Shown here: positions 16,098 through 23,177 of the stretch, one piece after another
Layout of the letters: the number at the start of each line of letters is the position of its first letter
Position numbering within the stretch: position 1 is the stretch's first letter
Assembly (NCBI RefSeq): GCF_049647105.1
Contig: NZ_JBARWZ010000059.1
Location: 1 to 64,000, forward strand
Direction of reading: 5' to 3'
DNA: 64,000 nt
DNA from: Actinophytocola sp049647105
Lineage (GTDB): Bacteria; Actinomycetota; Actinomycetes; Mycobacteriales; Pseudonocardiaceae
Position numbers and translations under genes: made by a program
The notes under the pieces: model-generated
What the model was told of the DNA's origin: nothing
What the model saw: the letters and a program-made list of their open reading frames with translations, nothing else
Databases searched by the model: none

Positions 16098-16841
16098 TCA
16101 GCCGCTGACCGACGCCGTGAAGTTCTCCGCCGCCAGACCGACGCCGCCGTTCCACGGTTCGAAGCCGGCCTGGATGCTCGTCAGGTACCACGATGTCGTG
16201 ATCGCGCCGCGAGCTCGCACGTCGTTGATGAAGTCCAGCACGCTGAACGACCACGAGTTGATCGGCGAGGGAGCGACGTAGGAGATGACGTTGTTGGCGC
16301 CGTTGCTGCCGCGCCACACCTGCCAGGTGCGCCCGCCGATCGTGGTGGTGCCGACGACACCGCCGATCGGCTGTATCGACCCCTGGCGGTTGAACCAGAT
16401 CATGATCTCCATCTGGTTCACGCCGTTGGTCTTCGGAGTGGGGTCGAGCCAGATGTCGTACGAGGCGTTGTAGGTACCGCCGACGTACTGGTAGTTGATC
16501 GACGATGTCGCGTTGCGGATCCTGCTGACCTGCATCGGCAGGTTCGAGCCGGGTGAGCAGTTGCCGTAGTGGCAGCCGAGGAACGCCGACGGGTACGACA
16601 GCGGTGCGCCGTTGGTCGGCGCGGAACCTTGCTGTGTGGTGATTCGGAACCCGGTGGAGGTGACGTAGACGCACTGCGTCGCAGAGCTTCCCCACCGGTT
16701 GTTCTGGACGACGTAGCGACCCTGGATCGTGGTGGAGCCGTACTGGTCGCAGATGGTGACGTCCGCCTTGGCGGGCGCCACCGGCGCGACGAGGACTCCC
16801 GCGGTCACGAGCAGGGCGGCGCCAAGGGCACGGATTCGCAT
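16098..16841 (-). CDS. Secreted GH12 endo-beta-1,4-glucanase
   Basis: A 247-residue glycoside hydrolase family 12 protein with a signal peptide (residues 1-26, ending PAKA). The N-terminus of the mature protein (ICDQYGSTTIQGRYVVQNNR) is the classic GH12 beginning. Catalytic residues are Glu145 in QMEIMIWFN (nucleophile) and Glu228 in IQAGFEPWNGG (acid/base). The enzyme cleaves internal beta-1,4 bonds in cellulose or mixed-linkage glucan. It carries no carbohydrate-binding module, unlike most other secreted enzymes here. ATG 16841 has GAAGGAAG upstream. A perfect CebR-type operator lies 26 bases before the start, so induction by cellobiose/cello-oligosaccharides is likely. Confidence 0.92.
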   Translation of the reverse strand: MRIRALGAALLVTAGVLVAPVAPAKADVTICDQYGSTTIQGRYVVQNNRWGSSATQCVYVTSTGFRITTQQGSAPTNGAPLSYPSAFLGCHYGNCSPGSNLPMQVSRIRNATSSINYQYVGGTYNASYDIWLDPTPKTNGVNQMEIMIWFNRQGSIQPIGGVVGTTTIGGRTWQVWRGSNGANNVISYVAPSPINSWSFSVLDFINDVRARGAITTSWYLTSIQAGFEPWNGGVGLAAENFTASVSG

Positions 16842-16866
16842 GGAACTTCCTTCAGTCGACGGTGAC

Positions 16867-16880
16867 TGGGAGCGCTCCCA
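16867..16880. promoter_or_regulatory. CebR-type operator upstream of GH12 gene
   Basis: The perfect 14-base palindrome TGGGAGCGCTCCCA is identical to the operator of CebR, the LacI-family cellobiose/cellotriose-responsive repressor known from Streptomyces. It is between the promoter region and the GH12 start codon, where a repressor would block transcription. No cebR gene lies in this window. Confidence 0.85.
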
Positions 16881-16970
16881 ATTAACTGTACGTTGACGAT
16901 GGCGGCAATGCGCCGTGATGTCAAGTGGGGACATGACCCGGTTCCGCCACCGGGACTCCATTGTGGACGA

Positions 16971-18212
16971 TCAGGTCGCCTTCACCGGGGCCGAAACTTC
17001 CGCCGGTGCCTGACGCACTCCCGGATGGATGAACACGAAGACAACCAGACCCGTGAGCAGGCCACAGCCGAGGAGGTAGGGGGCGATGGGGGTGAGCTGG
17101 TACAGGCTGGTGCCGAGGAGCGGTCCGAGCATGTAGGTGATCGCCATGGTGGAGCCGATCACGCCGGCCACGGCGCCCTGTTCCTCCCGCGTGGTCAGGA
17201 GGGTCGGCGCGGACATGAAGCCGGGAGTGCCGAAGCCAAGGCCGGCCCCGAGCATGGCGACGCCCGCACCGACCCCGATCCCGTTCTGGGCGACGGTCAC
17301 GACGATGGTACCGGCGGCCATGAGGGTCGCACCGGTCCGGATGAGGCGCAGCGGTGCCCACCCCAGCCGAGGGACGGCAACGGCCTGGACGACCACGATC
17401 GCGCCCGCCCCGGCCAGCATCACGAGACCGGTCGCTCGCCCGGTTTCCTGCGCGGCGAGGTGCAGCCGGTCCTGCAGGAGGAAGCCGAGCGTCATCTGGA
17501 CGACCGTGAAGCCGAGGCTCATCCCGAACCCGGTGACCAGGAAGGGCAGAACGCGGTGGTCGAACGGGCTGACCTTCTTCGACGGGGGTCGCGCCAGGTG
17601 GGTCCTAGGCTTCGGCAGGCCGAACCACACCAGTACCGCGATGACGGCCAGGATGACCGGTGCGACGTAGATCGGTGCGAGCAGGCCTGCGAAGCTCAGC
17701 AGGCCGCCGAGGGCGGGCCCGACAGCGGAACCGAGCCCCGATGCCGCGCCCAGCATGGACATGCCCCGCACCCGCTCGGCCGTACCGGCGGTCACGTCCG
17801 CCACGTACGACTGCGCGGTGACCCCGATCCCGGCCCACGCGAAGCCGAACACGACGCCGCGGGTGAGCAGCACCAACGTGAACAGCAGCGGCACGGCGAG
17901 CGCGCCGGTCAACCCGATGTTGGCGACGACCGCGAACGCCAGCAGCCCGGCCATCGCCCCGGAGAGCGCGATCAGCAGGATCAGCCGGTGGCCCCAGGTT
18001 CCGTTGCGGCGCCCCCAGAACGGGCTGGCCAGCACGACACCCGCCGCACTGACGGTCCACACGATGCCCAGTGCCAGTTCGCTGAACCCGAACTCGCGGG
18101 CGAGTGGGGCGAGGATCGGGTTGACCATCTGCTGTCCGGACACCAGGCCGAAAATGGCAAGGCAGACCAGCAGAATCGGGCGCCTGGCAGCGGTGTTCTC
18201 CCCAGTGCTCAC
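16971..18212 (-). CDS. MFS transporter (drug efflux type)
   Basis: A 413-residue major facilitator protein with about 12 hydrophobic segments; the loop 2-3 motif appears as SPFWGRRNGTWGHR and the first helix as ILLVCLAIFGLVSGQQMVNP. This pattern fits proton-driven exporters of small hydrophobic compounds in the DHA1-like group. GTG 18212 has GGAGG six bases before it. It is divergent from a macrolide-type glycosyltransferase gene 141 bases away, an arrangement often connected with antibiotic resistance: modify, then export (inference). An inverted repeat just upstream of the start may be the operator. Confidence 0.85.
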   Translation of the reverse strand: MSTGENTAARRPILLVCLAIFGLVSGQQMVNPILAPLAREFGFSELALGIVWTVSAAGVVLASPFWGRRNGTWGHRLILLIALSGAMAGLLAFAVVANIGLTGALAVPLLFTLVLLTRGVVFGFAWAGIGVTAQSYVADVTAGTAERVRGMSMLGAASGLGSAVGPALGGLLSFAGLLAPIYVAPVILAVIAVLVWFGLPKPRTHLARPPSKKVSPFDHRVLPFLVTGFGMSLGFTVVQMTLGFLLQDRLHLAAQETGRATGLVMLAGAGAIVVVQAVAVPRLGWAPLRLIRTGATLMAAGTIVVTVAQNGIGVGAGVAMLGAGLGFGTPGFMSAPTLLTTREEQGAVAGVIGSTMAITYMLGPLLGTSLYQLTPIAPYLLGCGLLTGLVVFVFIHPGVRQAPAEVSAPVKAT

Positions 18213-18223
18213 GAGTTGCCTCC

Positions 18224-18244
18224 ATGGTCGACAGCGACGACCAT
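18224..18244. promoter_or_regulatory. Inverted repeat upstream of MFS gene
   Basis: ATGGTCG and CGACCAT, perfect 7-base arms with a 7-base spacer, 12 bases before the MFS start codon. The position would suit a TetR-type operator, but no regulator gene is adjacent. Confidence 0.4.
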
Positions 18245-18352
18245 AGTGGTTCTGCCCTCTTAATCGAGATGTAACTTTGCTTGCCCCACCTCTGCGATTA
18301 CTGTGCGGCTGACCCACAAGGCCGGGGGGCCTGTCAGTCGGGGAGTGATCCA

Positions 18353-19624
18353 GTGGTATCGGTGATTGTCGCCGCGCCTCCGGTGTTCGGGGAGACGGTG
18401 CCCCTCCTGGAACTCGCGGCCAGTCTCGTGCGGCGGGGCCACTCGGTGACCGCGCTGCTCGGGTCCCGGTTCGCCGGGTCGGCACGGGCGGTCGGCGCGC
18501 ACTTCGTGCGATTACCCGACGGCGCCGACTACGACGACCGTGTCCTCCTCGGCGCCAACCCCGAGCGGCTCGCACTGCCGCCAGGTCCCGAACAGTACAA
18601 CTGGGACCTCGTCAACGTGTTCCTGAACGGCATGAAGGGCCAGCACGAAGCGCTGCAGCGCCTTCTCGACGAGGACCCCGGCGCCGCACTGCTCAGCAAC
18701 TCGCTGTTCTGCGGCGCGTGGCCGGTCATGCTCGGCGCTCCCGGCAGGCGGCCCCGCAAGTGGGTGTCCGTGGTGGCCGCCGCCATCACCGCTGAGGACG
18801 ACGCGACCACCGTGTTCGGCCCCATCCCGGGCCTGACCGGCGAGGAGGCGGTCACGGCGCACCGTGCCGCCAACGCCGAGTTCCACGCGATGCTGGAGCC
18901 GGCGAGGCGTGCGGCGCAGGACAGGCTGACCGAGATCGGTGGCACCGAACCCATGCCGCCCTTCTACACAGCGGTTTACCACCTGCCAAACACCATCGCC
19001 GCACTCACGGTGCCCGAGTTCGACTTCCCACGCGCCACCCCGCCGTCCACACTCACCTACGCGGGCATCCTGCCGCCCCACCCCGGCAACGAGTCACGGA
19101 AGCCGGACTGGTGGGACGAGCTGGATGCCGGGCGCCCGGTCGTCGTCGTCACGCAGGGCACCACCGCGAACGGCGACCTCGGCCAGCTGGTCGAACCCAC
19201 CCTGCTTGCCCTCGCGGACAAGGACGTGCTGGTCATCGCCACCCTCTGCCAGGACCTGTCCGCGCTGGGCATCGTCCCACCCGGCAACGCGCGGGTGGCG
19301 GACTACATCCCCTTCGACGAACTCCTGCCAAGGGCCGACCTGCTCATCACCAACGGCGGCGCGGGCGGCACGCAGACCGCCCTCGCCGCCGGCGTGCCGG
19401 TCGTCATGTGCGGGACCACGGAAGAGAAGCCGATGAACGCCGCCCGCGTCGCGTACCACCGCGTCGGCATCGACCTGGAGACGGCGACCCCCTCCCGGGA
19501 GCAGATCGTCGACGCGGTCACCACGATCCTCGGTGACCCCTCCTACCGCGAGGCGGTGGGCCGGGTGCGCGCCTCCTACGCCGCGCACGATCCGATCGCG
19601 ACGGTCGAGGCTCTCCTGAGCTGA
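18353..19624 (+). CDS. UDP-glycosyltransferase (GT1, macrolide-glycosyltransferase type)
   Basis: A 423-residue GT-B enzyme of the UDP-glucuronosyl/glucosyltransferase superfamily. The C-terminal donor-binding region is clear: ARVADYIPFDELLPRADLL, then ITNGGAGGTQTALAAGVPVV. The usual histidine of the HxGxGT loop is replaced by N-G-G-A-G-G-T, which also occurs in bacterial relatives. Such enzymes glycosylate macrolides, flavonoids or other hydrophobic acceptors in the cytoplasm. GTG 18353 has GGGAG eight bases upstream. The divergent MFS exporter suggests a detoxification pair; the acceptor is unknown. Confidence 0.86.
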   Translation: MVSVIVAAPPVFGETVPLLELAASLVRRGHSVTALLGSRFAGSARAVGAHFVRLPDGADYDDRVLLGANPERLALPPGPEQYNWDLVNVFLNGMKGQHEALQRLLDEDPGAALLSNSLFCGAWPVMLGAPGRRPRKWVSVVAAAITAEDDATTVFGPIPGLTGEEAVTAHRAANAEFHAMLEPARRAAQDRLTEIGGTEPMPPFYTAVYHLPNTIAALTVPEFDFPRATPPSTLTYAGILPPHPGNESRKPDWWDELDAGRPVVVVTQGTTANGDLGQLVEPTLLALADKDVLVIATLCQDLSALGIVPPGNARVADYIPFDELLPRADLLITNGGAGGTQTALAAGVPVVMCGTTEEKPMNAARVAYHRVGIDLETATPSREQIVDAVTTILGDPSYREAVGRVRASYAAHDPIATVEALLS

Positions 19625-19630
19625 GCGGGG

Positions 19631-20767
19631 TCACACCCCTCGCTCGGCGGCTTGCTCGAGTGGCCAGGTCGCCAGAATGCGTGCCAGCTCGGTCGAGTCA
19701 GGACATGGGAAGTACAGCAGTTCGCGCCGTGTCGCCACCGTCTGCACCAGCGCGCGGAGCTCCGGATCGGCCAGGTGGTCGATGATCAGCAGGTCCGTGT
19801 CCGCCGCGTGCTGCTCCACGAAGGCCACGGCGGCGTCCCGGTCGCCGTGGTCGACCTCGATCAGCCGGTACCGCACCCAGGGCAGCCGGCCGCGCACTGC
19901 CCGGACGGCGAACTCGAGACGCAGAGCGCACTCGACCCAGCTCAACTGGTCCGCGGCCGGGTCGACCGACGGCTCGATGACCCACTGCGCCGCGACGTCG
20001 GGTTCGGGATGCTTCGCGACGAACCGGGTCAGGTTGCGGCGCCACTCGGCGTGCATGCGGGCGTCGATGGCCTGGCGGTGCTGGTGGTAGATGACCGCGT
20101 CCGGCACGTACGCGAAGGCGATTCCCCGCCGGTGCAGGCGATAGCCGAGTTCCGAGTCCTCAAGTCCCCAGCCGGTGAAGTCCTCGTCGAAGCCGCCGAC
20201 ATGGAGCAGGTGCTCGCGCCGCACCGACGCGTTGCAGCTGAACATGTGGTGCCAGCCGGTTGCCAGGTTGTTGAAGTTGTGCGAAAGCACGGCCAGGAGC
20301 GCGTCACGTGAGTCCCGTTTCGCGACCAGCGCGTCATGGTCACCGTTGAACAGGCTCGTGAGGTCGTCCGGGCCGAGGCGCCGGCCGGCCAGGTGGTGAC
20401 GCGGCCCGACGACCACCAGGTCGTCGCGCCGCCGGTGCGGCCGTGCGTGCTGGGCGAGAAACCCCGGCGGGACGATCTCGTCGGCGTCGACCATGACGAT
20501 GACATCGCCGGTCGCGGCGCGGATACCGGTGTTGCGTGCCCTGGATCGCCCGGACTGCTCGGTTCTGGGCAGGTGGAGGTAGTGGACGGGGAAGCGCCAG
20601 CCGGGGTCCTCCACCACCGCACCCGTGTCATCGGTGGAACCGTCGTCCACGACGATGACGTCGTAGGAGTCCTCGGGGGACAGGACCTGCGATTCCAGTG
20701 ACCTCAAACAGGTCCGGAGGCCGTCGGCGGCGTTGTAGGCGGGAATCACGACGCTGAGCCGCGTCAA
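19631..20767 (-). CDS. Family 2 glycosyltransferase with galactosyltransferase-like C-terminal region
   Basis: A 378-residue GT-A enzyme. The N-terminus LSVVIPAYNAADGLRTCLRS is typical of GT2; the nucleotide/metal site is DVIVMVDADEI, with the D-x-D aspartates, and the acceptor region has GGFDEDFTGWGLEDSELGYR with the ED catalytic-type motif. The last 120 residues are an extension rich in charged residues with unknown role. It probably transfers a sugar onto a cell-surface glycan or a secreted molecule. The stop lies six bases from the stop of the convergent UGT gene. The start is GTG/TTG-type near 20767, followed by MTRLSVVIPAYN. Confidence 0.85.
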   Translation of the reverse strand: MTRLSVVIPAYNAADGLRTCLRSLESQVLSPEDSYDVIVVDDGSTDDTGAVVEDPGWRFPVHYLHLPRTEQSGRSRARNTGIRAATGDVIVMVDADEIVPPGFLAQHARPHRRRDDLVVVGPRHHLAGRRLGPDDLTSLFNGDHDALVAKRDSRDALLAVLSHNFNNLATGWHHMFSCNASVRREHLLHVGGFDEDFTGWGLEDSELGYRLHRRGIAFAYVPDAVIYHQHRQAIDARMHAEWRRNLTRFVAKHPEPDVAAQWVIEPSVDPAADQLSWVECALRLEFAVRAVRGRLPWVRYRLIEVDHGDRDAAVAFVEQHAADTDLLIIDHLADPELRALVQTVATRRELLYFPCPDSTELARILATWPLEQAAERGV

Positions 20768-20854
20768 TTCGCTTCTCCTGCCTCCGATGCTGCCGGCCGG
20801 GTCGGCGGCGATCGTAGGGTCGAGGAGCGAAACGCGTCAACCACTCTCGGCGGT

Positions 20855-21571
20855 TCAGAGGCCGATGAGGGCGAACCCGCCGCCACCGGGGTTGGGCTGG
20901 GCGCAGGCGTTCTTGACCCAACTCAGCACTGGTTCGGTGATGAGCACCGCCCTGCGCAACTCCTGCGCCTCGCGGGACACGTGGATGCCGCGCTGCGCGA
21001 TCTTGTCCGTCACGGAGTCGTACGTCCACACCGGTGACCCGCTGTTCCCGCTCCAGGTGTCGTGGGTGTAGACGAGGGTGTTGGTGTCGATGTGGACACC
21101 GGCCACCTGGTCGACGTCCATGTACATCTCGCCTCGATGGACGCCGGGATAGCCGGTGAGCGTCACGTCCTCGCCGACGATCTCCTCACCGGTCACGGTG
21201 GGCTGGAAGTACGCGAACGGAGGCCCGACCTGCACGGGTTGGGCCAGGCGGCACACCCCGACGTCCCAGGCGTCCTGGCCCTGGGAGAAGTTCACGTTGT
21301 AGTAGCCGGTCGACACCGCAGCGCCGCCGGGTGGCGGGCTGGCGGGACGTTGCTCGTTGTACGCGCGGTAGAAACGGACCTCTGTCGCCTGCCCCAGTGG
21401 GGGCCTGTCCGTGACGGGATCGACGAGGTTGTGGGAGCACGTGAGAATGTGGCGGTCGTCGATCAGCGCGCCGGAGCCGTAGGCCCATCCTCCTGTGCTC
21501 CAGCGCATGGCGAGATATCCGACGGCGCTACGTGGCGGTATGTCGGAGTTCTGAACACGCGTCGCGGGCAT
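20855..21571 (-). CDS. V8-like (glutamyl endopeptidase type) trypsin-fold serine protease
   Basis: A 238-residue S1-fold protease related to V8/glutamyl endopeptidases. The triad is visible: His47 in ILTCSHNLV, Asp103 in QDAWDVGVCRL and Ser177 in TWSGNSGSPVW. It has no evident signal peptide, which is unusual for this group and suggests cytoplasmic action, non-classical export or a missed N-terminus. ATG 21571 has AAAGG nine bases upstream; a GTG at 21592 is an alternative but sits on the inverted repeat. An unrecognised protein is encoded directly upstream on the same strand, separated by a long hairpin. Confidence 0.82.
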   Translation of the reverse strand: MPATRVQNSDIPPRSAVGYLAMRWSTGGWAYGSGALIDDRHILTCSHNLVDPVTDRPPLGQATEVRFYRAYNEQRPASPPPGGAAVSTGYYNVNFSQGQDAWDVGVCRLAQPVQVGPPFAYFQPTVTGEEIVGEDVTLTGYPGVHRGEMYMDVDQVAGVHIDTNTLVYTHDTWSGNSGSPVWTYDSVTDKIAQRGIHVSREAQELRRAVLITEPVLSWVKNACAQPNPGGGGFALIGL

Positions 21572-21592
21572 TTCCTCATGCCTTTCGTCCAC

Positions 21593-21631
21593 GCATTCAC
21601 TGACGCGGCTCGAAGCCGCGTCAGTGAATGC
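21593..21631. terminator. 18-base perfect inverted repeat with 3-base loop
   Basis: GCATTCACTGACGCGGCT pairs perfectly with AGCCGCGTCAGTGAATGC around the loop CGA. It lies between two minus-strand genes, 23 bases after the stop of the unknown protein gene and just before the protease start. It probably terminates most transcription or protects the upstream mRNA end, with read-through to the protease. Confidence 0.6.
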
Positions 21632-21654
21632 TTCGATGAATCAGCGTGGGCGTG

Positions 21655-22389
21655 TCAGCGAGGAGAGACCAGTTGCTGGATGTCGTCGTTCGACGCCTTG
21701 ATGTCCGCCGCCAGCGGGTCGTACAGCATGTAGTTCTTCGACTTGGTGAACTCGCCGGACGCCGTCGCGGGAACGAAGTATCCCTTGCTCCGGCTGTACT
21801 TGAGACCGATCGTCGTGACCCCGTCGCCGTAGGTGGCGATGGCCCGTTTGCTGGTCACCGACGTGATGACCGTGCCGCTCATCAGATTGGACTCCAGCCA
21901 CACCCAGACACTGGTCAGCGGGGTCATCGTCACGGCCTGCATCGTCGGGACGACGGCGGCGCTGATCGGCGCGTTCAACACCGACATGGGCCCGATCGTC
22001 GCGGACTGGGTCAGACCGAAGGTCAGGTACGGATACAGGGGGTTGTCGTTCACATTGTTGACCGCAAAGGTCCCGTTGGGGACCGGCGGGACGGGCGATG
22101 GATCGCCGAAGGTGTTCGTGGCCTTGAAGGGGTAGGTGTTGCCGTCGTCGGCAACCTCGACGTTGGCGACCTTGTAGATTTTGGCGCCCGCCTGGATGCT
22201 GCTGTTGGATGCGTAGAGACCGTAGATCTCTGACCACTCGATCGTGTTCTGCGCGAAGGGATCGATGGTCAGCCAGCTGACGTTGGGACTTCCACCTCCC
22301 ACCGGCTTCGCGATGATGATGTTCTGCTGGGCCGCCTTCAGGATTTCAAGATCTGACGAGTCAATCGTGAGTTGGAGTGTGTAGTCCAC
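21655..22389 (-). CDS. Protein of unknown function (244 residues)
   Basis: I do not recognise this protein. It begins VDYTLQLTIDSSDLEILKAA, has no signal peptide, no cysteines and a high content of beta-forming residues, with WLTIDPFAQNTIEWSEIYGL in the first third and TYGDGVTTIGLKYSRSKGYF near the end. The composition suggests an all-beta fold, perhaps a lectin- or jelly-roll-like module (inference). GTG 22389 has GGGGA six bases upstream; a TTG at 22482 would add 31 residues. It is followed after a strong hairpin by the V8-like protease gene, so the two may act together, for example as a protease and its substrate or inhibitor. Confidence 0.7.
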   Translation of the reverse strand: MDYTLQLTIDSSDLEILKAAQQNIIIAKPVGGGSPNVSWLTIDPFAQNTIEWSEIYGLYASNSSIQAGAKIYKVANVEVADDGNTYPFKATNTFGDPSPVPPVPNGTFAVNNVNDNPLYPYLTFGLTQSATIGPMSVLNAPISAAVVPTMQAVTMTPLTSVWVWLESNLMSGTVITSVTSKRAIATYGDGVTTIGLKYSRSKGYFVPATASGEFTKSKNYMLYDPLAADIKASNDDIQQLVSPR

Positions 22390-22643
22390 TTCGGTCCCCG
22401 ATCTCGTGCCGGTGCAATGTGACGGCACTGTTGTCTGCTGTCGCCTGACATTGGGGTTGACGATTTCCCGGGATCCCAGCAAAAGGATCCCTGCGCGAAG
22501 CTACAGACAATCTGAATGGGCGGGCAAGATCGCTACGTCAGCGGTACACGAAGTAGCTACGCCACCGTCACCTGAAAGTATTTCGGCTACCGCGCGTCAG
22601 ATGACTTCGAATTTGTTGCGGCGCAAGCAGAAACGAACGCGTC

Positions 22644-22680
22644 GACAACCGGGACCACGTTGGCGGTGGTCCCGGTTGTC
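22644..22680. terminator. Strong hairpin terminator
   Basis: GACAACCGGGACCAC and GTGGTCCCGGTTGTC form a perfect 15-base stem with a 7-base loop. It is 17 bases downstream of the stop of the small secreted protein gene on the minus strand. The remaining stretch 22390-22643 holds only the probable promoter of the unknown-protein gene and no convincing reading frame. Confidence 0.75.
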
Positions 22681-22696
22681 GTGTGCGCCGTGGGGG

Positions 22697-23056
22697 TCAG
22701 TGGCAGTTGGTGAGCCGGTGCGCGCCGGTCGAGTGGCGGTAGATGAAGTTCCTTGCGGAGTGGCCGGTGCCGTGACCGACGGCCCAGTTCTCGAGGGTCT
22801 CCATGCTGTCGATGCGGATCGGCTCGCCCGCCTGGACGGTGTAGCTGGGGGTGTTGTAGTCGTTGGCGTAGAACTGGATGTTCTCCATGGCGTAACAGAG
22901 CTGGCCTGCCCTCGGCACGTCGGCGTGCGCCACACCCGCGCCGAGCACCAGGCTCGTGCTCGCGAGCGCGGCGGCACCAAGGCCGACGGCCGCCCTGCGG
23001 ACGACACCCCGGCTCCCCGAAATCGGCAGGCGGACTGAGGTTCGGTTCATCGACAT
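22697..23056 (-). CDS. Small secreted protein of unknown function
   Basis: A 119-residue precursor with a signal peptide (about residues 1-46: basic N-region, then AAALASTSLVLGAGVAHA with an A-H-A cleavage site). The mature part of about 73 residues has two cysteines (QLCYAMEN and LTNCH), which could form one disulfide joining its ends, and no recognised domain. ATG 23056 has GAGGAG seven bases upstream. It is divergent from the AfsR/SARP regulator gene, 121 bases away, and may be under its control (inference from position only). Confidence 0.75.
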   Translation of the reverse strand: MSMNRTSVRLPISGSRGVVRRAAVGLGAAALASTSLVLGAGVAHADVPRAGQLCYAMENIQFYANDYNTPSYTVQAGEPIRIDSMETLENWAVGHGTGHSARNFIYRHSTGAHRLTNCH

Positions 23057-23177
23057 CGCACTCTCCTCGATCTTCTCAACTGGGTTGCTACTCACAGGCC
23101 GCCACATCGGTCGGCCACCGGTTAGGCTGGGGAAAGCTGGCCGGCACCGACAGCTCGGTGGCGGCGAGGGAGGCATC

